Origin: TMP-7 sp038212445
GTDB taxonomy: Bacteria > Acidobacteriota > Terriglobia > Bryobacterales > Bryobacteraceae
NCBI GenBank assembly: GCA_038212445.1
Contig: JBBQUM010000009.1
Location: forward strand, 62,001 to 126,000
DNA length: 64,000 nucleotides
Reading direction: 5' to 3'
The first letter of the stretch is position 1. Every line of letters starts with the position of its first letter. The notes under the pieces were generated by a model. That model ran no database searches and was not told the DNA's origin. It was given only the letters and a program-made list of their open reading frames with translations. Below, in pieces: positions 43,240 through 51,623 of this stretch. The position numbers and the translations under genes are program-made.

Positions 43240-45346
43240 TCAGCGCACAATTGGCTTCAGTCTTCTTGCCCGGTCGCCTTCAGTCACGTAGACGATGCCT
43301 TGCCGGTCGACGGCCACGGCGTTCGCGTGGACCGACTCTTCACGTGCAAACGCACCGCCTCGAATCCGACTTTCGCCCTCACCGCTTGCCACTATCGTGT
43401 GAATGACCCCGTCAATCGTGATCATGCGAAGTTGATTGCGATCGGCAATGTAGACGTTTCCTTTGAGATCGAGGGCGACGGAATCTGGAGCGAGCAATCC
43501 CGCTAACAGCGCCGGTCCGCCGTCGCCTGGCGACCTCCAATAACCCTCTCCGCGATTGTCTTCAGAGAGCCATCCACCTCTAGCTTGCGAATTCGATGAT
43601 TGCCGGAATCCGCAACGTAAATAGCATTGTCCGGACCCACCGCTACTCCCTGCGGGTAGTCGAGCTTAGCCTTTAGGGCCGAGCCATCATTGTTATATCC
43701 TCGCTCGCCGCTCCCGATCACGGTTCGAATGCGGCCATCAACTCCGACGACGCGGACGCGACTGTTTTGCCGGTCTGCGATGTAGAGATTCCCTTGGGAG
43801 TCCAAAGTGATGCCACGGGGAAATGAGAGCTTGGCGGCTGTCGCAACTCCCTCGTCTCCGCCAAAGCCATTCTCACCGGTCCCAGCAATGGTCCGAATGA
43901 CCCCGGTGGCGTCGGGCCTCCGAATTCGATTGTTATCGGAATCGGCTATGTAGATATTGCCTTTCGAGTCTACGGCCACTCCGGTGGGCATATCCAAATC
44001 AGCCAGGTGGCCATTCCGCCGTCTCCGCTAAACTGCGGCCCGGGCCTGGTGCGATGGTCTCGGAGAATCGCCTTCCCTTTCCCGGGGGCTCGAAAGAACC
44101 GGCCGTCTTTGGAGATGCGGCAGATCCGGTTCAACGTGGTGTCGGCGATAAACACCTCTGCGTTGACGCTTACGGCGAGGCCTTCCGGGGAATCATGGTG
44201 GGCAAGCGCCCCCGGACCACCCTCAACTTCGTCCGGCAACTGATTGAATCCCGCGATGACAGAGACCTCGTGTTTCGGACTCACCTTCAACACCCGGTTG
44301 CGGTAAGTGTCCGCCACCTATAATGTGCCCTCAACGTCGAATACCAGCCCCTGAGGAAAGTTGTAGGCTGCGTCCCGGAGTTCGAGCGGGAGGCCAAGAT
44401 CGGAACCGGGTGCGAACGGGCGCGTCACAATCCCATTGAGGTCGACTTGGCGGATACCGATGGTTGCGATGAGCAGGTTGCCAGCGCCGTCGAACGCCAC
44501 CGCGTTCGGATGGGGAATGTTTGCTACCAGAGCCGGGCCGCCGTCACCGCTCCCAAGGGTGCCGCGGTCTACACCATCCCCGGCTACTACGGTTACGCTG
44601 CCGTTGGCTTCAATCCGGCATACATGCTGATGCTGGCGGTCGGCCACGTATAGACGCCCAGCAGCGTCGAAGGCAAGACCACCCGGCTGCTTGAGCGTCT
44701 GCTCCCAGGGGAATCCTGCAACCATATGAATAATGCCGTCCGCCGTCACCTTCCTCAACGCATCATTGTCCCAGTCAGTGAAAAACAGAACGCCATTGCG
44801 ATCGAATGCCAACCCGGCGGGCTGCCCGATACGTGCCTCGGTTGCCGGACCGTTATTTCCGGTATAACCGGCATCACCATTCCCTGCTATGGTCTCGATG
44901 ACTCCTTTACGATTGACCCTACGGATGCGGTGGTTGCCACCCTCGGCGATGTATAGATTACCTTGCGAATCCACCGAAATGCCGTGGAGGTAGGAGAGTT
45001 GCGCCGTCGTCGCTTGAACGCCATCGCCGTTGTATCCGCTTTCGCCAGTCCCCGCCACCGTGGTGATGATTCCGGCTTTGTACACCAAGCGGATGGCGTG
45101 GTTCCAGGTATCGGCAATGTACAAAGCGCCGCCAGGGGCGATCGCCACTCCTTCTGGCCGGCGCAATTGTGCCCTGGTTGCGGGACCGCCGTCGCCAGAA
45201 TACCCGGCAAGCTTCGACACAGCGCCTGAAAGCGTGGATACCGAGTAGCGCTGGGCTTTCGTCACGTCCTGCGCTAGGAGAGTAGCCAAGGAACACAGCG
45301 CCAGCAGGCAGACAGACACGTGTTCCCGCCCACGTGCGGCTTTCAT
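43240..45346 (-). pseudogene. NHL-repeat protein, interrupted by an in-frame TAG and at least two frameshifts
   Basis: A signal peptide (VSVCLLALCSLATLLAQ) and six or more NHL blades follow (GVAIAPGGALYIADTWNHAIR, GISVDSQGNLYIAEGGNHRIR, etc.). The first frame ends with a TAG at 44318-44320 where a tyrosine is expected in the blade motif (EGTL-stop-VADTYRNRVLKV), and the same frame resumes. Around 43.99 kb the frame shifts between GDGGMATW and LDMPTGVAVDSKGNIYIAD. Near 43.5 kb it shifts again, after which LLAPDSVALDLKGNVYIAD continues to 43240. Joined, the protein would have about 700 residues. NHL propellers bind proteins or other ligands; no enzyme domain is visible. Confidence 0.8.
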
Positions 45347-45735
45347 TTTGCGAGATGTTGACCGCCATCCTTACCTCTTACTCTTACAATCGGTTCCGGC
45401 GCCCGTGACCTTCAGCGCTGGGCCTAAAGGATGTTGCAGGAGTGCGGCAACGCGACGAATCGGCGCGGCATTCAATAGACGCAGAGAGACACTCAACGAC
45501 CTGAGATTGCGCGACTGGTTTCGGGGAGGCCTCCCGCTTCTCACCTTCTATGTACCGTACGAGGAGGCGAATGCCTGCCAGAGGCGGGAGAGTCACGCTT
45601 GGCCTGTGGGGGAGTGCGTCAAAGGCTGGTGCAAATCGCGCCACTTGTGCGTGTAGGTACTCAACATTAACTACTGTTATGGACTTTAAGGCCTTATTAC
45701 CGTTTGGTTAGACAGTTGCCTACCTGCCCACTAAC
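45347..45735. other. intergenic region upstream of the cytochrome operon
   Basis: No supported gene. Short open frames on both strands lack recognisable domains. The last ~60 bp are AT-richer and should contain the promoter of the rightward redox operon. Confidence 0.45.
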
Positions 45736-46194
45736 ATGAAGAAAGCACTGAAGGAGTCGGAACACCTGGTTCGGCTGGCGATTGTCCTCGCCCTTGGCCT
45801 GATGGTTTTCCTGCTCATCAGGCGCGCCGTGGTGCCTGCCGGGTTTGGCCAATACGGGCACTATCGACCGGGGACCCTGCAGGACGTGCGGGCGCGGCCG
45901 GTCACATTTGCCGGACACGCTCTCTGTGAAGCGTGCCATGACGAGATTGCGACCAAGAAAGCGGCCACCAAACATGGAAAGGTAGCCTGCGAGGCTTGCC
46001 ATGGAGCGCTGGCCAAACACGCCGACGATCCTTCTGCCCTGAAGCCGGTGAAGCCGGATCCGGCCGTCCTGTGCGTGCGCTGTCATGAGGCCGATTCGGC
46101 CAAGCCAAAGAACTTTCCGCAGGTGGTATCGAAGGACCACTCACAGGGCAACTCCTGCGGCGTCTGCCACGATCCACACAGTCCGAAACTTTGA
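45736..46194 (+). CDS. membrane-anchored tetraheme cytochrome c (NrfB/NapC-like electron carrier)
   Basis: The 152-residue protein has an N-terminal membrane anchor (about 11-29). It has four CxxCH heme-binding motifs at 64-68 (CEACH), 85-89 (CEACH), 113-117 (CVRCH) and 141-145 (CGVCH), plus several spare histidines for axial ligation. It is predicted to face the periplasm and to pass electrons to or from the ferredoxin-like subunit encoded next. The next gene begins 12 bp after its stop, indicating one operon of four genes. Confidence 0.85.
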   Translation: MKKALKESEHLVRLAIVLALGLMVFLLIRRAVVPAGFGQYGHYRPGTLQDVRARPVTFAGHALCEACHDEIATKKAATKHGKVACEACHGALAKHADDPSALKPVKPDPAVLCVRCHEADSAKPKNFPQVVSKDHSQGNSCGVCHDPHSPKL

Positions 46195-46206
46195 ACAGGC
46201 GAGGTC

Positions 46207-46965
46207 TTGAGAATGAACATGAACCGGCGAGAACTGCTCGAGGTTGGGGGAAAGCTGCTATTTCTTTCGGGCGCTGCTCAGGTGGCAGTGGACAACATGC
46301 TGGGTGCTCCGACGGCGATGCCCGATTCCTACAAGATGGCGGACCACTGGTGGGGCATGACGGTGGACATCAGCAAGTGCATCGGCTGTGGCAACTGCGT
46401 GCGTGGATGCGCCGCCGAAAATGGCGTGCCGCGAGGCTACTTCCGCACCTGGGTGGAGCGCTATTTCGTAAAAGACGGTGACATGGAGCATCCGGAGGTG
46501 GACTCGCCGGACGGTGCCTTCAGTGGGTTTCCAACGGCCCAGCATCCGGAATCGAAGGGCTTTTTTGTACCGAAGCTCTGCAATCACTGCGTGGACTCGC
46601 CATGTGTGCAGGCGTGTCCGGTGGGCGCCACCTTTGACAGTCCCGACGGTGTGGTGCTGGTGGACAAGAGCTACTGTGTGGGCTGCCGTTATTGCGTACA
46701 GGCCTGCCCGTACGGCTGCCGGTATATCGATCCGGAGAAGGAGACGGTGGACAAATGCACGCTGTGCTACCACCGGATCACGCAAGGCCTGACCACCGCA
46801 TGCGCCGAGGTATGTCCGACGGGCGCGCGTCAGTTGGTGGATCTGAAAGATCCAAAGGATCCGGTCCACGAGTTTCTTCGCGTGAACACGGTGCAGGTGT
46901 TGAAGCCCCATATGGCCACTCGCGCCAAGGTCTTCTACAAGGACCTTGACGGAGCGGTGAGATAG
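46207..46965 (+). CDS. four-cluster [4Fe-4S] ferredoxin-like subunit (NrfC/HybA/PsrB type)
   Basis: The 252-residue protein has an N-terminal RR-containing segment (NRRELLEVGGKLLFLSGAAQ), consistent with Tat export. Sixteen cysteines are arranged for four [4Fe-4S] clusters: C58/C61/C64/C68, C125/C128/C133/C137, C157/C160/C163/C167 and C184/C187/C199/C203. Such subunits wire a quinone-reactive NrfD protein to a partner enzyme. Twelve bases separate it from the cytochrome gene and eleven from the NrfD gene. No molybdopterin catalytic subunit is adjacent. Confidence 0.92.
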   Translation: MRMNMNRRELLEVGGKLLFLSGAAQVAVDNMLGAPTAMPDSYKMADHWWGMTVDISKCIGCGNCVRGCAAENGVPRGYFRTWVERYFVKDGDMEHPEVDSPDGAFSGFPTAQHPESKGFFVPKLCNHCVDSPCVQACPVGATFDSPDGVVLVDKSYCVGCRYCVQACPYGCRYIDPEKETVDKCTLCYHRITQGLTTACAEVCPTGARQLVDLKDPKDPVHEFLRVNTVQVLKPHMATRAKVFYKDLDGAVR

Positions 46966-46976
46966 AGGAGAAAACG

Positions 46977-48143
46977 ATGCCCAACGGTGTACAAGGTTTC
47001 ATGTATCCGAACGAGGTTGAGCTGCAGTGGAGCATCCTCATCGTCCTCTATCCGTACATCACCGGACTAGTGGCGGGAGCGTTCATTCTGGCGTCACTGG
47101 CAAGGGTATTCAACGTGGTGGCGGTTCGGCCCACCTACAGACTGGCTCTGCTGACGGCCCTGGCGTTCCTGTTTGTCGCGCCCCTACCGCTCCAACTACA
47201 TCTCGGCCATCCAGAGCGATCGTTTGAGATGTACCTGACGCCGCACCGGACGTCGGCGATGGCGATGTTCGGCTTCGTCTATCTCTGGTACCTCATGGTG
47301 GTGCTGCTGATGGAAATCTGGCTGGACTATCGCAGGGACATCGTGCAGTACGCAGAGACAGCGAAGCCGCCGTTGAAGTGGCTGTACGCGCTGCTGACTC
47401 TGGGTTCGAAGAACGTGAGCGCTAAGTCGCGACGGATCGACGATCGCATCGGCTGGATCGTCACCGTGATCGGCATTCCCTCGGCGTTCATGCTACACGG
47501 CTACGTCGGCTTCATTTTCGGATCAGTGAAGGCTAACCCATGGTGGTCGACGCCGCTGATGCCGATTGTCTTCCTGTTTTCAGCCATGGTGTCGGGGATC
47601 GCCGCGGTGATGTTGATCTACGAGGCCACGTCAAAACTCCGCAAGCAGCCGATCGACATGCCCTGTCTCGACTCGGTGGCCAAGTACCTCTTCTACGTGT
47701 TTCTGATCGACTTCTCGCTTGAAATGCTCGACCTGGTTCATCGCATCTATGAAGCTGACGAGTCATTCCGCGCGCTGGACTTCATGGTCCACACCCAGCT
47801 TTGGGCGTCGCATGTGATTGTGCAGATCTGCCTGGGGACGCTGGTGCCGCTGGCGATGCTGGGGCTGATTCAGGTGACGCGCTTCAGCGACCCGGTGAGA
47901 CGGAAGATGTACACCATTGCGGGTGTGTTGACGCTGATCGGCATTTTCGCCATGCGCTGGAACGTGGTGATCGGCGGCCAGTTGTTCTCCAAGAGTTTCC
48001 TGGGTTACACGACGTACAAGATGGGCTTTGCCACACGGGAAGGGCTGCTGCCGGCGATTCTGTTAATGCTGCTGCCGTTCGCGATTCTGTGGGCCTTGGT
48101 GAAACTGCTGCCGCCGTGGCAGGAGAAGGAAGAGACCGCTTGA
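46977..48143 (+). CDS. NrfD/PsrC-type integral membrane quinone-interacting subunit
   Basis: The 388-residue protein has about 9-10 helices and NrfD features: YPYITGLVAGAFILASLARVF in the first helix and LHLGHPERSFEMYLTPHRTSAMAMFGFVYLWYLM. NrfD-like subunits oxidise or reduce menaquinol and contain the proton path. With the upstream tetraheme cytochrome and ferredoxin it forms a complete quinone-to-cytochrome relay. An AGGAGAAAACG precedes the ATG. The C-terminus ends in a charged LLPPWQEKEE. Confidence 0.9.
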   Translation: MPNGVQGFMYPNEVELQWSILIVLYPYITGLVAGAFILASLARVFNVVAVRPTYRLALLTALAFLFVAPLPLQLHLGHPERSFEMYLTPHRTSAMAMFGFVYLWYLMVVLLMEIWLDYRRDIVQYAETAKPPLKWLYALLTLGSKNVSAKSRRIDDRIGWIVTVIGIPSAFMLHGYVGFIFGSVKANPWWSTPLMPIVFLFSAMVSGIAAVMLIYEATSKLRKQPIDMPCLDSVAKYLFYVFLIDFSLEMLDLVHRIYEADESFRALDFMVHTQLWASHVIVQICLGTLVPLAMLGLIQVTRFSDPVRRKMYTIAGVLTLIGIFAMRWNVVIGGQLFSKSFLGYTTYKMGFATREGLLPAILLMLLPFAILWALVKLLPPWQEKEETA

Positions 48144-48159
48144 GCGTGAGAGGGATGTC

Positions 48160-49887
48160 ATGGACGCTGCCTCGGTTCGCGCGTTGTCATTGGAGGAATT
48201 GGCCCGGGAGGTAGGCGAACTCCGGAGCCGGGTGGAACTATTGGAGCGGCAGGCGTGCGTTAGCCTGGCGCCGGCCGTTGAGGAGCAGACGGCGGCACCG
48301 CTGCCCCTCGAATCGATCCCAAGCACTGAACTCGGCGAGGCGTTCCCGGTGATCGGACGCGCGCTACTCGGGGTAGCCGGCGCATACCTGTTGCGGGCGT
48401 TGACGGAGTTGGGCGCGATCTCGCCGCAAGCGGGAGTGGCCGCGGGATTCCTGTATGCAGCGGCATGGCTCTATGTTGCGGCGCAGACCGCGCCGTCGCG
48501 GAAGTTTGCGGCAGCGCTTGCGGCTCTCACCTCAGCCGGGATTCTGGGCCCACTGCTGTACGAGTCATTGCAGCGATTCCATGCGATCTCTTCATGGACG
48601 GCGGCGGGAGTGATTGTCGCATTTGCGTGGACCACCGTGGCATTATTCTGGAACCGGGCAGAATCGCGCGTCCCGATGATTGTCACTGCCTGCATGGCCG
48701 TATTCTCACTGGCGCTGCTGGTAGCGATGCGCGACCTGCTGCCGTTCACGCTGGCATTGCTGGCGGTGGCTGCCGCAGTGGAGTTTGCGGCATGCTTCGA
48801 ACGCGAAACGACATCCCGCCCATTTCTCGGCGCAGCGGCTGACACAGCTCTCATCATCTGCACATACCTGGCGGCGTCACCGGGGGGACTGCCTGATAGC
48901 TATGCAGGCGTTTCCGCGCCGGCCATACTGGCGGTGCAACTCGGACTGTTGATCATCTATGTGGCGAGTACGGCCGCGCGCACAATTGTCGCCCACCGGC
49001 CGTTTACGAATTTCGAGACGATCCAGACGGCTGCTGCATTTGTCATTGGGCTGGGCGGTGCATTGCGAATGGCGAGCACCACAGGTGCGGGTGCAGGCGC
49101 CATTGGCGGCTTTGCGCTGTTGGGAGGCGCGGCATGTTACGTTGTGGCGTTTCTGGCAGCGGGAGGTGAAGGCCGCGGCGGCCGCAATTTCCACACCTAC
49201 TCGACGTTCGCGATTCTGCTGGCCCTGGCGGGCAGTTTCCTGCTGCTGCCGGGAATCGCGTTAATCGCGTTCTGGGCGTTGCTGGCGCTGGTCTGCCTAT
49301 GGATTGGAATGCGTACGCGACGCCACATCCTGGGAGTTCACGCCGCGGTGACGCTGGCGCTGGCATGGATACTTTCCGGGGTGGCGATGCAGCCGAGGAT
49401 GCAATTCTTCGGACAAGCGGATGCCGCGGTTCCAGGTGGGGCGGAGGCAATTGTCCTGCTTACAGTTCTGCTGGCCTACGCTGTGGTGGTGCGCACTCCG
49501 GCCGAGGGCGGAGCAGGTTGGGACGACAGACTGGCGGCGGCAGTGATGGCGGTAATCCTGACGTGGTCATTGGCAGGCATTACTGCGCACGGCCTGGTGC
49601 TGTTGTCGCCGGAACTGGCTCCGGTTTGGGGCACCGTGGTGCTGGTGGTGGTGGCGGCGTTTCTAGCGGTTATGGGTGTCGAGTGGAAACGGCAGGAATT
49701 GCGCTGGCTGGTCTTCGCATTCATGACGGTGGCCGGCTTCAAACTGATCACTGAAGATCTGCGCCAGAAGCACACGCTCGCGCTGGTGGTCTCGCTGCTG
49801 CTCTACGGCGGGATGTTGATTTTATTGCCGAGACTATTGAGGCAGGATGGACGCCGCGAGAGCCGGCAACAGGCTGCGGGCATCTAG
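48160..49887 (+). CDS. large polytopic membrane protein, DUF2339-like
   Basis: The 575-residue protein has an N-terminal coiled-coil (about 5-32, LEELAREVGELRSRVELLERQ) and then at least 14 hydrophobic helices (e.g. AYLLRALTELGAISPQAGVAAGFLYAAAWLYVA). Its architecture recalls DUF2339 proteins, whose role is unknown. It is 16 bp downstream of the NrfD gene and on the same strand, so it is likely co-transcribed. A link to the redox complex is inferred from position only. The C-terminal half ends LLYGGMLILLPRLLRQDGRRE. Confidence 0.65.
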   Translation: MDAASVRALSLEELAREVGELRSRVELLERQACVSLAPAVEEQTAAPLPLESIPSTELGEAFPVIGRALLGVAGAYLLRALTELGAISPQAGVAAGFLYAAAWLYVAAQTAPSRKFAAALAALTSAGILGPLLYESLQRFHAISSWTAAGVIVAFAWTTVALFWNRAESRVPMIVTACMAVFSLALLVAMRDLLPFTLALLAVAAAVEFAACFERETTSRPFLGAAADTALIICTYLAASPGGLPDSYAGVSAPAILAVQLGLLIIYVASTAARTIVAHRPFTNFETIQTAAAFVIGLGGALRMASTTGAGAGAIGGFALLGGAACYVVAFLAAGGEGRGGRNFHTYSTFAILLALAGSFLLLPGIALIAFWALLALVCLWIGMRTRRHILGVHAAVTLALAWILSGVAMQPRMQFFGQADAAVPGGAEAIVLLTVLLAYAVVVRTPAEGGAGWDDRLAAAVMAVILTWSLAGITAHGLVLLSPELAPVWGTVVLVVVAAFLAVMGVEWKRQELRWLVFAFMTVAGFKLITEDLRQKHTLALVVSLLLYGGMLILLPRLLRQDGRRESRQQAAGI

Positions 49888-49954
49888 CGTGCTGGCGGTA
49901 AAAGAAGTCGACGGGCTCCTACTTTGGCGAACCGGGTAAGGCCACGTCCTCTAC

Positions 49955-50005
49955 TGTTACACCCACCCGTGTTACCTATCAGGTCCTCAACGCCGTTGTT
50001 ATGAT
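49955..50005 (+). promoter_or_regulatory. promoter with TGTTAC direct repeat upstream of TIM-barrel paralog 1
   Basis: TGTTAC at 49955-49960 and TGTTAC at 49970-49975 are separated by 9 bp. After 24 bp comes the -10-like TATGAT (50000-50005), 20 bp before the ATG. The repeat lies immediately upstream of the poor -35 position, as for a directly activating regulator. The same arrangement recurs at 53479-53529. Confidence 0.6.
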
Positions 50006-50025
50006 GCCACTAGCTTAGAGCCACC

Positions 50026-51531
50026 ATGCCCAACGAAATCGATCGCCGCCAGTTCATGACCTCCGTCGGAGCGATGGGGGCCGCGCCCGCCATGCTGAAT
50101 GCCGGCGGATTGGCCCAGACGCCGGCCAAGGCGAAAAAGGATCATGTCATCGGGATCCAGATCGGATCCATATCCTTTTTAGATGAAGGGACGGAGAAGG
50201 TCCTTGACATCCTTCAGGAACGCGCCTGCGTCAACACCCTCTTTCTGGCGACCTTCACGTACGGCAATGGCATCACCGGCCGTCAATTGAAAGGTAAGCC
50301 TCTCCCTGACCACGGCGTCCAGGACTACAACGACAACTTCCACGGCGGCAACTACGCCACGCCCCACGCTCAGTTTTACAAGAACACCGTCATCCAGGAC
50401 ACCAAGGCTCCGGATCACGGCAACCTCGACATCCTCGACATGGTGATCCCGGCGGCGAAGAAGCGCGGCGTCAAAGTCTTCACCTGGAGCGAGGACGTCT
50501 GGAACCCGTCGGTGAAGAACGTCGACAAGATTCAGGAGCGCGACCTGTATGGCCGCAACGCGCGCACCGTCTGCTTCAACAATCCCGACCATCACAACTT
50601 CCTGATGGGGCTGATGGAAGATTTCACACGCTCCTATGACATCGACGGAATCATGTGGGGCTCGGAGCGCTATGGCGCGTTCGGCAACATGGTGGAGTCC
50701 GTCCACAATCGCGACGGGAACGATCCAGGCAAGGTCACCTGCTTCTGCCAGTTCTGTCAGGACAAAGCGAAGAAGCGCGGCATAAACGTCGCCCGTGCGT
50801 TTGAGGGCTTCAAGACGCTCGAGAAGTGGGTTCGCGCCTGCCGTGGCGGCGAACGGCCCGTCGACGGCTACTACGTCACGATGTGGCGCATCCTGTTCCG
50901 CTATCCCGAGATCCTGGCCTGGGAAACGCTGTGGAATGACAGCGTCCATGAGACCTACGAGTCCATCTATAAGCTCGTGAAGTCGATCAAGCCCCAGGTG
51001 CAAGTGGGCTGGCATGTATGGCATGCGCACAGCTTCACGCCGTTCTTCCGGGCGCAGACCGACTTACAGGAATTGAGTAAGTACTCCGACTATCTCAAGA
51101 TGACCGTCTACCATAACCTCGGCGGCACCAGGATGGAGACTTACGTCACCAGCACCCGCAACACGATTTACGGCGATCTGCCAATCGACGAAGCGCTGGA
51201 GTTTGAGTACCGCATCATGAACCTGCGCGAGAAGGGTTATGAGCAGCTGCCTTACACGGGACTCTCGCCCGACTACGTGTACCGCGAGACCAAGCGGTGC
51301 GTGGATGGCGCCAAGGGCACGAAGTGCGAGATCTGGCCGGGCATTGACGTCGACATTTCGAATATGGCGGTGGAGTTCAGTAAGTGTTCGCCGCCGGTGG
51401 TGAAGGAAGTTACCAAGGCCGCCTATCGCGGCGGGGCGCAGGGCCTGGTGATCTCGCGGAAATACTCCGAGATGAAGCTCGCCAATCTTGGCGCCGTCGG
51501 TGACGCGCTGCGCGAGATGAAGATCGTCTAG
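50026..51531 (+). CDS. putative exported TIM-barrel (GH-like) protein, paralog 1
   Basis: The 501-residue protein has a twin-arginine signal (DRRQFMTSVGAMGAAPAML). The rest is shared with two paralogs in this locus: IGIQIGSISFLDEGTEKVLDIL, FHGGNYATPHAQFYKNTVIQDTKAPDHG, YDIDGIMWGSERYGAF, CFCQFCQDKAKKRGIN, GWHVWHAHSFTPFFRAQTDL, KYSDYLKMTVYHN, WPGIDVDI and ISRKYSEMKLANL. The strand-end acidic residues (DGIMWGSE) and a CxCxxC cluster recall putative glycoside-hydrolase TIM barrels, but the family is not assigned. It is probably periplasmic. It is preceded by the direct-repeat promoter and followed by a regulator gene. Confidence 0.7.
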   Translation: MPNEIDRRQFMTSVGAMGAAPAMLNAGGLAQTPAKAKKDHVIGIQIGSISFLDEGTEKVLDILQERACVNTLFLATFTYGNGITGRQLKGKPLPDHGVQDYNDNFHGGNYATPHAQFYKNTVIQDTKAPDHGNLDILDMVIPAAKKRGVKVFTWSEDVWNPSVKNVDKIQERDLYGRNARTVCFNNPDHHNFLMGLMEDFTRSYDIDGIMWGSERYGAFGNMVESVHNRDGNDPGKVTCFCQFCQDKAKKRGINVARAFEGFKTLEKWVRACRGGERPVDGYYVTMWRILFRYPEILAWETLWNDSVHETYESIYKLVKSIKPQVQVGWHVWHAHSFTPFFRAQTDLQELSKYSDYLKMTVYHNLGGTRMETYVTSTRNTIYGDLPIDEALEFEYRIMNLREKGYEQLPYTGLSPDYVYRETKRCVDGAKGTKCEIWPGIDVDISNMAVEFSKCSPPVVKEVTKAAYRGGAQGLVISRKYSEMKLANLGAVGDALREMKIV

Positions 51532-51623
51532 GCGTAGACGTTGTGAGGCCCGGCTCGCACAGCCGTGATATAACTTACGGCAGGAAGAGCGCCACCAGCC
51601 ATTGGGCGCAGTGTGTGAGGCCG

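Noticed and set aside
14337..44320. Reading the two in-frame TAG codons (TIGR03435 and NHL) as recoded sense codons
   Set aside because: TAG is used as a normal stop in intact genes here (for example TIM-barrel paralog 1), and both interrupted genes also have frameshifts.
43970..45346. Separate small NHL proteins
   Set aside because: Their blade motifs join end to end when the frame breaks are ignored, so they are fragments of one gene.
50179..51030. Minus-strand frame of 283 residues within TIM-barrel paralog 1
   Set aside because: The conserved plus-strand protein fully explains the sequence; similar antisense frames occur in paralogs 2 and 3 because they share codon use.
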